From assembly GCF_018449475.1 (NCBI RefSeq), contig NZ_JAHCQH010000015.1, positions 248,001 through 312,000 of the forward strand: 64,000 nucleotides of DNA, written 5' to 3'. Every line of letters begins with the position of its first letter. Position 1 is the stretch's first letter. The stretch is from Ancylobacter radicis (GTDB taxonomy: Bacteria; Pseudomonadota; Alphaproteobacteria; Rhizobiales; Xanthobacteraceae). This document shows positions 35,027 to 42,756 of this stretch, piece by piece. The translations under genes and the position numbers were made by a program. The notes below the pieces were generated by a model that searched no databases, was not told the DNA's origin, and saw nothing but the letters and a program-made list of their open reading frames with translations.

Positions 35027-35923
35027 ATGCTCACCCGGAGATCCCTCATGAAAACCACCCTCGCGGCCGGCGCCGCCGCTGCCTTTGCTCCCGCAGGTCT
35101 TGGCCATGCCGCCGGCGGGTTGTCCTGGAAGCACTTCCCCGCCGGTGAAAAGGGCTTCTATCGCGCGCCCGTGCTCATCACCGGCGCCTCCGAGGCGCTG
35201 CTGATCGACGGTGGCTTCACCTATGCCGACGGGCGGACGGTGGCCGAGGCCATCAAGGCCAGCGGCAAGACGCTCACCGCCATCTATGTCAGCCAGTCCG
35301 ATCCCGATTATTACTTCAGCCTCAAGCCGATCAAGGAAGCCTTCCCGAACGCGAAGGTGATCGCCGCCTCCGAGACCGTCGCGGCCATCAAGGCCAGCGT
35401 GGAGAAGAAGCTCGCGGTGTGGGGACCCCAGCTCAAGGAGAAGGGCCCGCAGACGCTGGCCGACATCATCATCCCCGAGGTGTTCGATGGCCCCTCGCTC
35501 ACCGTCGACGGCGAGACCGTCGAGATCGTGCCGGCGGAAGGGCTGGCCAACCGCCGCTATCTCTTCGTGCCGTCGCTGAACGCGGTGTTCGGCGGGGTGA
35601 TGGTGTTCTCCGGCGTCTATGTCTGGACCGCGGACACCCCGACCAAGGAACAGCGCGCCGCCTGGATCGCCAATCTGGACAAGATCGCAGCCCGCAAGCC
35701 TGCCGTCGTCGTGCCCGGCCATATGGTGCCGGGCGCCGCCACCGATCTCTCGGGGGTCGCATACACCAAGGCCTATCTCCTCGCCTTCGAGGAAGAACTG
35801 GCCAAAGCCAAGGACTCCGCCGCGCTCAAGGCCGCGATGCTCGCCCGCTTCCCCGGCCTCGGCATGGGCGTTGCGCTTGATATCGGCGCGAAGGTCGCCA
35901 CCGGCGAGATGAAGTGGGGCTGA
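35027..35923 (+). CDS. MBL-fold protein with altered metal-binding motif, Tat-exported
   Basis: 298 aa. The N-terminus (MLTRRSLMKTTLAAG) is a twin-arginine-type signal. The beta-lactamase fold is recognisable (ALLIDGGFTYADG and VVPGHMVPGA). The metal motif usually HxHxDH reads QSDPDY at residues 90-95: both first histidines and the last are replaced, leaving one Asp. The later His (GHMVPG) is kept. Either this subfamily binds metal differently or it is no longer a hydrolase. GGAGAGAG precedes the ATG. It is the second gene of the LysR-linked unit; a degenerate gene follows directly. Confidence 0.88.
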   Translation: MLTRRSLMKTTLAAGAAAAFAPAGLGHAAGGLSWKHFPAGEKGFYRAPVLITGASEALLIDGGFTYADGRTVAEAIKASGKTLTAIYVSQSDPDYYFSLKPIKEAFPNAKVIAASETVAAIKASVEKKLAVWGPQLKEKGPQTLADIIIPEVFDGPSLTVDGETVEIVPAEGLANRRYLFVPSLNAVFGGVMVFSGVYVWTADTPTKEQRAAWIANLDKIAARKPAVVVPGHMVPGAATDLSGVAYTKAYLLAFEEELAKAKDSAALKAAMLARFPGLGMGVALDIGAKVATGEMKWG

Positions 35924-36052
35924 GATGGCGCCAATCTCGATCTGATCCACGCCACCTATGAGGGCACGTCGGAGGAGAACGGCCGGAACCTGCTGGCCGC
36001 CCTTGCTCCCGATGCTTCATGGACGGAAGCGGAAGGTTTCCCCTATGCGGGA
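35924..36052 (+). pseudogene. Remnant of a SnoaL/NTF2-like (ketosteroid-isomerase-like) gene
   Basis: Right after the MBL stop, the frame beginning at 35925 reads (D)GANLDLIHATYEG, then SEENGRNLLAALAPDASWTEA and GFPYAGT. That is the N-terminal third of a SnoaL-like polyketide cyclase/NTF2-fold protein. The likely start ATG at 35924 is out of frame by two bases, and similarity stops abruptly near 36052. It is therefore a 5' fragment that is probably not translated. Confidence 0.7.
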
Positions 36053-36092
36053 ACCTTGGCGTCTGGAAGAGGGATGTCGGATGCGTGCGGGG

Positions 36093-36290
36093 TCAGGCCG
36101 CCAGCGCGGCAATCTACGCCTTGGCGCCGGCCAGCGCCGTTGCCTTTGCTTCCTCGCCAAGGGCCAGGCCCTCGGCCCGGATGATCGTGACATCGGTCAG
36201 GCCGATGAAGCCCAGCGCGGTGAGCAGGTACGATTCCTGATGATCGAGAGCCGCCATCGGGCTCTCGCCACTGTAGACACTACTCTGGCC
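36093..36290 (-). pseudogene. Remnant of an FMN-dependent NADH-azoreductase C-terminus
   Basis: On the minus strand the sequence reads VYSGESPMAALDHQESYLL, then ALGFIGLTDVTIIRAEGLALG and ends EEAKATALAGAKA. This is the conserved C-terminal 60 residues of AzoR-type flavodoxin-fold enzymes (DHQExYLR, GFIGxTDV, xRAEGLA). A TAG stop at 36114-36116 comes just before the expected end, whose IAALAA continues in frame to a TGA at 36093. No upstream part of azoR exists here. It is a 3' fragment. Confidence 0.7.
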
Positions 36291-36362
36291 AAGCCGTAGC
36301 CATTGCGGAGATCACGTCACCATCAGGGCGTACGGACATCTCGTCGACAGGTCAGGGCATCC

Positions 36363-37064
36363 TTATGGGTGCGCCTTCCCCGCACACACCCGCCCGTCTT
36401 CGAAGTGAACGATGCGGTCGAACAGGTCGGTCGAGCGCGGATCGTGGGTAATCACCAGGACAGCCGTCCCGTGGGCGGCGGCGATGCGGCGGAAGATCTC
36501 CATCACCTGGCGGCCCCGGACACTGTCCAGCGCGGCCGTCGGTTCGTCGGCGAGGATGAGCGGCGGCGCGTTGGCGAGCGCCCGCGCCACGGCCACACGC
36601 TGCTGCTCGCCGCCGGAGAGTTTCGCGGGCAGACTGTCGGCGCGGTGGGCGAGGTCGAGCGCGGCGAGCAGCCGCCGGCCATGGGCGCGGGCATCGGCGG
36701 GGGCCACATCGGCGATTTCGAGGCTCAGCGCGACATTCTCCACTGCCGACAGAAACGGGATCAGGTTCGCCTTCTGGAACACGAAGCCGATACGTTTGCG
36801 GCGTGTCTCGCGCAGCGCGTCAAGATCGGCGCCGGCATGGGAGACCCGTTCGCCGGCCAGCCAAACGTCGCCGGAGGTGGGGTTCTCCAGAAGCCCGGCC
36901 AGCATGAGAAACGTGCTCTTGCCCGAGCCGCTGGGCCCGAAGATGCCCACCAGTTCGCCGGCGGCGACATCCAGCGACACGCCGTCGAGAGCCCGCACCA
37001 GCCCTCCACCGGCGGTGTAATGGCGCGTCAGCGCGCGCACCGAGAGCACCGGCACATCGCTCAT
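36363..37064 (-). CDS. ABC transporter ATP-binding protein (LolD/MacB type)
   Basis: 233 aa. The Walker A motif is GPSGSGKST (about residues 42-50), the signature LSGGEQQR and Walker B LILADEPTAALDS; the switch is THDPRS. LolD/MacB-type ATPases pair with FtsX-like permeases and do mechanotransmission or lipoprotein release rather than import. It overlaps the permease gene by 4 bases. It is last in the operon cysteine-rich protein, adaptor, permease, ATPase. It ends beside the azoR remnant. Confidence 0.94.
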   Translation of the reverse strand: MSDVPVLSVRALTRHYTAGGGLVRALDGVSLDVAAGELVGIFGPSGSGKSTFLMLAGLLENPTSGDVWLAGERVSHAGADLDALRETRRKRIGFVFQKANLIPFLSAVENVALSLEIADVAPADARAHGRRLLAALDLAHRADSLPAKLSGGEQQRVAVARALANAPPLILADEPTAALDSVRGRQVMEIFRRIAAAHGTAVLVITHDPRSTDLFDRIVHFEDGRVCAGKAHP

Positions 37065-38224
37065 GACAGCACTTCCCGTGCGCTCACCCGCGACGCACGC
37101 GCGATCCCCACAAAGGCCGCGCCGGCGCAGACCAGGGTGAGGGCGAGCGCGATCTGCGCCAGGTCGGACGGCAGTATCACCACGCGGCGCGGGAAGAGCG
37201 GGAAGATCAGCCAGGACAGCACGATGGCGACGACATAGCCGGCAATGCCGATCAGCGCGGCCTGCTGGCCGATGAGGCCGATCACCACGCTCTCGCGCGC
37301 GCCCAGCAGCTTCAGCAGGGCGATTTCGTGCAGTTTCTCGAGGGTCATGGTGTAGACGATCAGCGACACCACGATGGCGGTGATGACGAGGATCATCCCG
37401 GTGAAAGTCAGGATCTGCAGGCGCAGCTTCCAGAGCCTTGCATTCAGCATCAGGTCGCGCTGTTCGCCGGTGGTCATGACCCGCACATCGCCCCAGCGTT
37501 GCATGGCGGCGATCACCTGCGCGGGGTCGGCGGCGGGATCGAGCCGGACCAGCACCGCGGCAATCTTGCTTTCCTGCGCCACCGAACTCGTATCGGCGCT
37601 GACGGCGGCGGCCCCTCCCGCCGTCGCCCGGGCGAGATGAATTTCCTCCGAGGTGCGGCGGCGGGCAATGACCGAGGCGTCGTTGATGCCGACGAAAAGC
37701 AGCCCGTCGCCGGCCGAATCCACCATGTGCCGCGTGAGCCCTACGACGGTGTAGACATCCCGCGCGAGCTGGATCCGGTCGCCGGCCTTGAGACCGGTGC
37801 TGGCGTCCGCCACCGCCTCGTAGCGGCTTCCGCCGAACCAGCGTCCCTCGGCGAGCGGAAGCCAGCGCCCGTCGTCGCGCGGCACGTCGATGCCGGTCAC
37901 GGTGGCCCGGCGCGGGCTGCCGGCGACGCTGAACTGCTGGCTGAACTGGGTGAAGCGCCGCACATCCGCGACGCCCCGCACACCCTCGACCCTCCGGTCC
38001 ATGTCGGCCGCCACGGCCGAACCTTCGGCAAAAGGCCCGGCCCGCTCGCCCTGCACGACCCAGAGATCGGCATCAATCCGCTCGATAATGAGCAGCGCGT
38101 CCTCGACGATGCCACGATAGAGGCCGGTCATGCCGATTACCGCCATAACCAGGAAGGCGACGCCAAAGGCGGTCAGCACGAAGCGGGTCGGGGCGTGCAG
38201 CGTGTCCTTCAGCGCCAGGTTCAT
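37061..38224 (-). CDS. FtsX/MacB-type ABC permease
   Basis: 387 aa. The topology is TM1 near residues 17-38, a large periplasmic domain of about 220 residues, then three helices at the C-terminus (ILTFTGMILVITAIVVSLIVYT, LIGIAGYVVAIVLSWLIFPLF, LALTLVCAGAAFVGIA). The usual coupling loop TLEKLHEIALLKLLGA is present. The start at 38224 (MNLALKDTL) overlaps the adaptor stop (ATGA); the longer frame upstream is a shadow of the adaptor. It forms a transporter with the LolD-type ATPase. Confidence 0.92.
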   Translation of the reverse strand: MNLALKDTLHAPTRFVLTAFGVAFLVMAVIGMTGLYRGIVEDALLIIERIDADLWVVQGERAGPFAEGSAVAADMDRRVEGVRGVADVRRFTQFSQQFSVAGSPRRATVTGIDVPRDDGRWLPLAEGRWFGGSRYEAVADASTGLKAGDRIQLARDVYTVVGLTRHMVDSAGDGLLFVGINDASVIARRRTSEEIHLARATAGGAAAVSADTSSVAQESKIAAVLVRLDPAADPAQVIAAMQRWGDVRVMTTGEQRDLMLNARLWKLRLQILTFTGMILVITAIVVSLIVYTMTLEKLHEIALLKLLGARESVVIGLIGQQAALIGIAGYVVAIVLSWLIFPLFPRRVVILPSDLAQIALALTLVCAGAAFVGIARASRVSAREVLS

Positions 38225-39423
38225 GTGACGGGACCGGCAAGGCGCACGCGCATGAATGAGTAGAGGCCGCCGGGTTTGAGGATGTTCTGGCCGGCGGCGA
38301 TGCCGTGGCGGATCTCGACGCGCTCCATGCCGGCCTCGCCGAGCGTCACCTCGCACCATCGCGCGCGGGCGCGGCTCGCCACCCACACGCCCGGCCGCCC
38401 GTCGCGCCACACGAGGAACGAGGTCGGCACGGTCAGGACCGGGCCGCGCTGCTCGATCAGGATGCGCGCCATGGCGCGCTGGCCGAGCGCCCAGTTGGCA
38501 GGAAGTGCATCCAGCGCGATGTCGATCTCGAACTCCCTGGTCTCCTCGTCGACCTCGCGCCCAAGCCTGAGGACATGGCCGGAAATTGGAGTTCCGGCGT
38601 GGGAGAAGGTGATCCGAGCGGCCTGCCCCGGCAGGATGGCGGACATGGCGCCCTCGTCCAGCCTTGCGGTCAGCACGAGGCTGGCGGGATCGACGAGATG
38701 CAGCACGTCGCTGCCGGCCGTCAGCATCTCGCCGACATGGCGCATGCGCGACACCACGACGCCGGAAATGGGCGCGCGCAGCACGCTGTCGTCCAGCTGG
38801 GCCCGGGCGACGGCAATGCGCGCGATCGCGGCATCGCGCTCGGCCTCGGCCTGCTCGACGGCACGGCCGGTACGCGCGAGCTCCGCCTCGGCCTCGCGGC
38901 GGGCGGCGAGCGCGTCTTCGAGACCGGCCGTGCTGGCGACGCCCTTGGCGAACAGCGCGACCTGCCTTTCATGGGTCGCCCGCTCCTTCTCCAACGTGGC
39001 GGTGGCGCGGTCGCGTTCGGCCTGCGCGGCGCTCACCCCGCGCTCGGCGGCTTGGGCACTCGCCTCGGCGGCACCAAGTTCGCCGCTGAGATCGTCGAAA
39101 GCGAGACGGGCGAGCACCTCGCCCTTGGCGACCACATCGTTGCGGTCGACGGCAAGCTCCTCAATGCGGGCCTGGATGCGGCTGCCGACGCTGGCCTCGG
39201 ACAGCGCCGACAGCGTGCCGGGTCCCTGCAACTCGATGTCCAGAATGCCCGGCCGGAGGACCTCGCCCTCCACCACATGCGGATAAAAATAGCGCAGTCC
39301 GACGAACGCGATCGCCAGAGCCGCCGTAACGAGGGCGGCGAGCCGGAGCCCGCGGCGGCGGCGCGGACGCGGAACCGGTGCATCAAGCAACAGGAACGGG
39401 TCGAGGCCAGGCTTGACGTTCAT
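38221..39423 (-). CDS. Periplasmic adaptor / membrane-fusion protein (HlyD family)
   Basis: 400 aa. A single N-terminal membrane anchor (about residues 24-45) follows a basic cytoplasmic tail. Then come the first lipoyl half (VVAKGEVLARLAFDD), a long Ala/Glu/Arg coiled coil at about residues 105-205, the second half (APISGVVVSRMRHVGEMLTAG) and beta-barrel strands. MacA-type adaptors combine with FtsX-type ABC permeases into tripartite exporters or envelope-stress pumps. The start at 39423 (MNVKPGLD) is favoured by the anchor position. The cysteine-rich secreted protein gene precedes it. Confidence 0.92.
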   Translation of the reverse strand: MNVKPGLDPFLLLDAPVPRPRRRRGLRLAALVTAALAIAFVGLRYFYPHVVEGEVLRPGILDIELQGPGTLSALSEASVGSRIQARIEELAVDRNDVVAKGEVLARLAFDDLSGELGAAEASAQAAERGVSAAQAERDRATATLEKERATHERQVALFAKGVASTAGLEDALAARREAEAELARTGRAVEQAEAERDAAIARIAVARAQLDDSVLRAPISGVVVSRMRHVGEMLTAGSDVLHLVDPASLVLTARLDEGAMSAILPGQAARITFSHAGTPISGHVLRLGREVDEETREFEIDIALDALPANWALGQRAMARILIEQRGPVLTVPTSFLVWRDGRPGVWVASRARARWCEVTLGEAGMERVEIRHGIAAGQNILKPGGLYSFMRVRLAGPVT

Positions 39424-39452
39424 GACGGCGATACCCGACCGGGCGGGCCCGG

Positions 39453-39725
39453 TCACTGGGCGGGCGCAACCTTGGCAGCGGCCAGCGCCTCCTTGCAGGG
39501 TTCGGAGATCCTGTCGGGATTGGCCTTGATGCACTGGAGGATGCGCCCGCCACCCGGCTGCACACCGGGGCAGGTGGCCCGGATGTCCGCCTCACAGGCG
39601 GCACGGACAGCCTGCATCTGCGCGCGCGAGAGATTCTGGGCCGAAACGGCTCCGGCGAAGGTGGCGCCGAGCAGGGTGGCGAAGGCCAGCGTGAGGCCGG
39701 CGCGGATGAAGAAGGCACGGTCCAT
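39453..39725 (-). CDS. Small secreted cysteine-rich-repeat protein
   Basis: 90 aa. A signal peptide (about residues 1-29, cleavage near VSA-Q) leads a 60-residue mature protein. Four cysteines are spaced as in the cysteine-rich repeat (GLG1-like) domain: RAACEADIRATCPGVQPGGG, then ILQCIKANPDRISEPCKEAL. Two intramolecular disulfides in the periplasm are likely. It is the first gene of the operon encoding an adaptor and ABC transporter (29 bases to the next start), so it could be a partner, sensor or substrate of it. Function of the family in bacteria is unknown. Confidence 0.85.
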   Translation of the reverse strand: MDRAFFIRAGLTLAFATLLGATFAGAVSAQNLSRAQMQAVRAACEADIRATCPGVQPGGGRILQCIKANPDRISEPCKEALAAAKVAPAQ

Positions 39726-39915
39726 GATGGCGGCTCCTTTCGGGAGTGGGACGCGGGACCATGGAGCCCGCCCACGTAGGGGCGGTCGGGCGCGGCGGGC
39801 TCCATGGCGGGCAGGCTGATGCCTACCCTGCCGCCGGGAACGGGTGGGGTGTACTCGGCGACAGGAGCGCAGGATCGCCGCAGCGTTTTGCGGCGGTGTC
39901 TCGGCGCGGGGCCTT

Positions 39916-39935
39916 TTTGTTGCAGTTTGTATCAG
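39916..39935 (-). promoter_or_regulatory. Response-regulator site 1 (candidate): upstream of the cysteine-rich/ABC operon and the divergent regulator
   Basis: On the plus strand TTTGTTGCAG and TTTGTATCAG stand in tandem with a 10-bp period. Read toward the cysteine-rich gene the second unit is CTGATACAAA, matching sites at 42039 and 43519. It lies 51 bases before the response-regulator start (other side) and about 190 before the cysteine-rich gene. Confidence 0.6.
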
Positions 39936-39985
39936 CGCCGGCGGTACATCTTGCGCGGGCCCGTCGCGGCTGTCATGCCAGCGCA

Positions 39986-40705
39986 ATGACAGCCGCAAGA
40001 GTGCTTCTGGTCGAAGACGACCGCGACATTCGCAGCCTGCTCGTCGACTTCCTCGGCGGCGAGGGCTACGACGTCGAGGCGGTCGCAAGCGGCGCCCTGA
40101 TGGACCGGGCGCTGATGCGGGGCATGCCTGACCTCGTGATCCTCGACATCATGCTGCCGGGCGAAGACGGGCTGTCGATCTGCCGGCGACTCAGGACCAG
40201 AAGCCGGGTGCCGATCCTCATGCTCACGGCCAAGCATGACGACATCGACCGCATCGTCGGGCTGGAGATCGGCGCCGACGATTATCTCGGCAAGCCGTTC
40301 AACCCGCGTGAATTGCTCGCGCGCATCCGCGCACTGCTGCGCCGTGCGTCGGGAGCCCTGTCGGCGGGCGTGCCGGAACGGCGGCGGCGGCGTTTCGCGG
40401 GCCTCATTGCCGATCTCGACGCACGCACGGTGGCGGACGAGAGGGGGCAGCGTGTGCTTCTCACCACGGCCGAGTTCGACCTGCTGACCTGCTTTCTCGA
40501 ACGGCCCGGCCGGGTGCTCTCGCGCGACCAGTTGCTGGACTGGACACGCGGGCGCGCCGGCGGCGACCCGTTCGACCGAACCATCGACGTCACCGTGTCG
40601 CGGCTGCGCAGCAAGCTGGCCCACGGCCTCGGCGAGGCCGAGCAACCGATCACCACCGTGCGCAATGTCGGCTACCTGTTCTCGGCCGACGTGCACGAGA
40701 TCTGA
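39986..40705 (+). CDS. OmpR-family response regulator
   Basis: 239 aa. The receiver has DD at residues 11-12, phospho-acceptor Asp54 (LVILDIMLPGEDG) and KPFNPREL. The linker is basic (PERRRRRFAG) and the winged helix has LTTAEFDLLTCFLERPGRVLSRDQLLDW, then DVTVSRLRSKL and TVRNVGYLF. The ATG at 39986 was chosen (MTAARVLL) because the receiver begins there. It stands 5 bases before the kinase gene and is divergent from the cysteine-rich/ABC operon. The three matching motifs suggest it controls that operon, the Spy-like gene and the SH3 gene. Confidence 0.94.
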   Translation: MTAARVLLVEDDRDIRSLLVDFLGGEGYDVEAVASGALMDRALMRGMPDLVILDIMLPGEDGLSICRRLRTRSRVPILMLTAKHDDIDRIVGLEIGADDYLGKPFNPRELLARIRALLRRASGALSAGVPERRRRRFAGLIADLDARTVADERGQRVLLTTAEFDLLTCFLERPGRVLSRDQLLDWTRGRAGGDPFDRTIDVTVSRLRSKLAHGLGEAEQPITTVRNVGYLFSADVHEI

Positions 40706-40710
40706 GGCGG

Positions 40711-42042
40711 ATGGCCATGCGTCTCGGCCTGCTCGCCCGCATCATCCTGATCGTCACAGTGGCGTTTTTCGCCATCCAGCTGCTGGCCCTGTTCTTCTAT
40801 TTCGGCACCGGCGAGGCGCGCCGGGCGTTCGGCGAGGCGCCGCCTTCGCTGCCGCGGCAGATCGCATCGCTCGTCCTGCTGGTCGACGAGATGCCCCCCA
40901 GCCTTCGGCCCGCACTGCTCGACGCCTTCAGCGAGAACGGCCGGGCCGCCACGATCATTCCCAACCTCCCCGATGATCCTGACCCCACGAAGGGCATCGG
41001 ACGTATCGAGCGTTCCATCCGGACGGCACTGGCGCTGCGCGGTGCGCAGGGACGACAGGTGCTGGTGCGCCTCGACGGACCCAGTGAAGACGGGCGCGGC
41101 GACACGCTCAGCGTCTATGTCGGACTGGCCGGGGGCGGCTATCTCTGGCTCGATATCCAGGACCGCGTCACCGTCCGGCTGCTCGGCGTGCCCATCGGCT
41201 TCTTTGCCGGCCTGTTCGGCGTCGGCGTCGCCCTTGTCGCGCTGATGGCGGTCGCGCGCGAGATGCGGCCCATCACCCGCCTCGCCCGAGAGGTCGACCG
41301 GGTGGGTGAAGGCATCGGTCCCGTCGCGATCCCCGAGCGCGGCGCGCCGGAGCTGCGCACGCTGATCCGCGCCGTGAACGCCATGCAGGAGCGCATCGCC
41401 GCGCTCGTGCGCAACCGCACGCTGACGCTCGGCGCGATCTCGCATGACCTGCGCACCTATCTGACCCGCCTGCGCCTGCGCGTCGAGATGATGCCCGAGA
41501 ACCGCCACCGGGCCGGTGCCATCGCCGATGTGGAGGCCATGCAGGCGCTGGTCGAGGACACGCTCGATTTCGCACAGGATTCTTTCATCCCGGTGGAGCC
41601 CGCCGGCACCGACCTTGCCGCCGCGCTGCGCCGCTACGCGACCGAGCAGAACGACGCGCGCATCGTGCTCGACCTGCCGGACGGCCCGGTTCGGGTCGCC
41701 ATGGGCGACAAGGCGCTCGGCCGCGTCATCGCCAACCTCGTCGGCAATGCTCTGAACTATGGCAAGCGCGCCTTTGCCGCCATCGAGACGGACGGCACGC
41801 AGGCGGTTCTGGTGATAGAGGATGAAGGCCCCGGCATCCCCGTCGAGGAGCGCGAGCGCGTCTTCGAGCCGTTCCACCGGCTGGAGGCGTCACGCAACCG
41901 CGACAGCGGCGGAACCGGTCTCGGCCTGACCATCGTCCGCCGGCTGGTCGACCGGCACGGTGGCGGCATCGAGCTGGACAGCAGCCCGCGCGGGGGGCTT
42001 GCCGTCCGGGTCCGGTTGCCACGGGCGGAACGAGCGGGCTGA
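40711..42042 (+). CDS. Sensor histidine kinase (EnvZ-like)
   Basis: 443 aa. TM1 is at about residues 8-30 and TM2 at about 162-184, with a periplasmic domain of about 130 residues between them. A HAMP-like linker is followed by GAISHDLRTYLTRLRLRVEMM, in which His (about residue 245) is the phospho-acceptor. The usual Pro of H-E/D-L-R-T-P is Tyr. ATP-binding boxes are NLVGNALNYGK, EDEGPGIP and GGTGLGLTIV. GAGGCGG precedes the ATG. It pairs with the regulator just upstream. Its stop overlaps candidate site 2. Confidence 0.94.
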   Translation: MAMRLGLLARIILIVTVAFFAIQLLALFFYFGTGEARRAFGEAPPSLPRQIASLVLLVDEMPPSLRPALLDAFSENGRAATIIPNLPDDPDPTKGIGRIERSIRTALALRGAQGRQVLVRLDGPSEDGRGDTLSVYVGLAGGGYLWLDIQDRVTVRLLGVPIGFFAGLFGVGVALVALMAVAREMRPITRLAREVDRVGEGIGPVAIPERGAPELRTLIRAVNAMQERIAALVRNRTLTLGAISHDLRTYLTRLRLRVEMMPENRHRAGAIADVEAMQALVEDTLDFAQDSFIPVEPAGTDLAAALRRYATEQNDARIVLDLPDGPVRVAMGDKALGRVIANLVGNALNYGKRAFAAIETDGTQAVLVIEDEGPGIPVEERERVFEPFHRLEASRNRDSGGTGLGLTIVRRLVDRHGGGIELDSSPRGGLAVRVRLPRAERAG

Positions 42043-42058
42043 TACAAATCGACATGCC
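42039..42058 (+). promoter_or_regulatory. Response-regulator site 2 (candidate): upstream of the Spy-like gene
   Basis: CTGATACAAATCGACATGCC at the end of the kinase gene, about 70 bases before the Spy-like start. It shares the CTGAYACAAATCGA core with site 3, 14 bases with a single difference, in the same orientation relative to the gene served. Confidence 0.6.
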
Positions 42059-42126
42059 GCGGTTCGAACGGCGATACCTTGGCCGCTCACCCTTGCCGCC
42101 TCATCAACGGCAAAGGACGTGACGCC

Positions 42127-42687
42127 ATGAGAGCGACATTCCCCACCAGACTGACCACACGGATCGCCGGCGGAGCGGCCGTCCTCGGCCTCGCCGCCGC
42201 CGCCCTACCCACGCTCGGGGGCGCGCAGGGCCTGACCGGGCCCGCCGGACCCTGGGCATGCGAGCAGGAGCCCTTCGCGAGCGAACCGGGACCGGCCTTC
42301 GATCCGACCGCCGTTCGGCTCATTGCCGGCCTGCTGCTCTCGGCGCAGGAGACCGCGCTCGGCATCCGGACCGACCAGATGGATGCCTGGCGCGGCTACA
42401 CAACGGCGCTCATCGCGCTTCTGCCCTCGGGCGAGCGGCTCGCGCGCTGGACGGACGAGACGAAGCGGGCGGAAGCACAGGCCTTCGACCTCGCGCAGGA
42501 CATTGCCGATGCCGCCATCGAGCGGGCGGAGAAGGCCCGCGCGTTGCAGGACGCGGTCTCCAGACTCAAGGCGGCGCTGACGCCCGAACAGATGAGCCTG
42601 GCCAAGCAGATGCAGCAGAAGCTGGTCGAGCGGATCGTCCATTTCCTGGAATGGCGCCGCAGCGAGGGGCCGGGCATGCCGCTCTGA
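42127..42687 (+). CDS. Spy/CpxP-like periplasmic protein (LTXXQ-type)
   Basis: 186 aa. The N-terminal signal (MRATFPTRLTTRIAGG..LAAAALPTLGGAQ) indicates export. The mature part is mostly helical and ends in LKAALTPEQMSLAKQMQQKLVER, the LTxEQ segment of the Spy/CpxP fold. Related proteins are periplasmic chaperones or negative modulators of envelope-stress kinases. AAAGGACG precedes the ATG. It is downstream of the two-component pair and has a candidate regulator site before it, so feedback on the kinase is plausible. A terminator follows. Confidence 0.82.
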   Translation: MRATFPTRLTTRIAGGAAVLGLAAAALPTLGGAQGLTGPAGPWACEQEPFASEPGPAFDPTAVRLIAGLLLSAQETALGIRTDQMDAWRGYTTALIALLPSGERLARWTDETKRAEAQAFDLAQDIADAAIERAEKARALQDAVSRLKAALTPEQMSLAKQMQQKLVERIVHFLEWRRSEGPGMPL

Positions 42688-42710
42688 CAATCTCGAACCG
42701 GCAAGAAAAG

Positions 42711-42738
42711 GGCCGGGAGCGCAGGCTCCCGGCCTTCT
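42711..42738 (+). terminator. Intrinsic terminator after the Spy-like gene
   Basis: A perfect 10-bp stem (GGCCGGGAGC with GCTCCCGGCC) around a 4-base loop is followed by TTCTTT. It ends the regulator-kinase-Spy transcript and separates it from the convergent SH3 gene. Confidence 0.85.
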
Positions 42739-42756
42739 TTATCGCGGGACGCCCGA

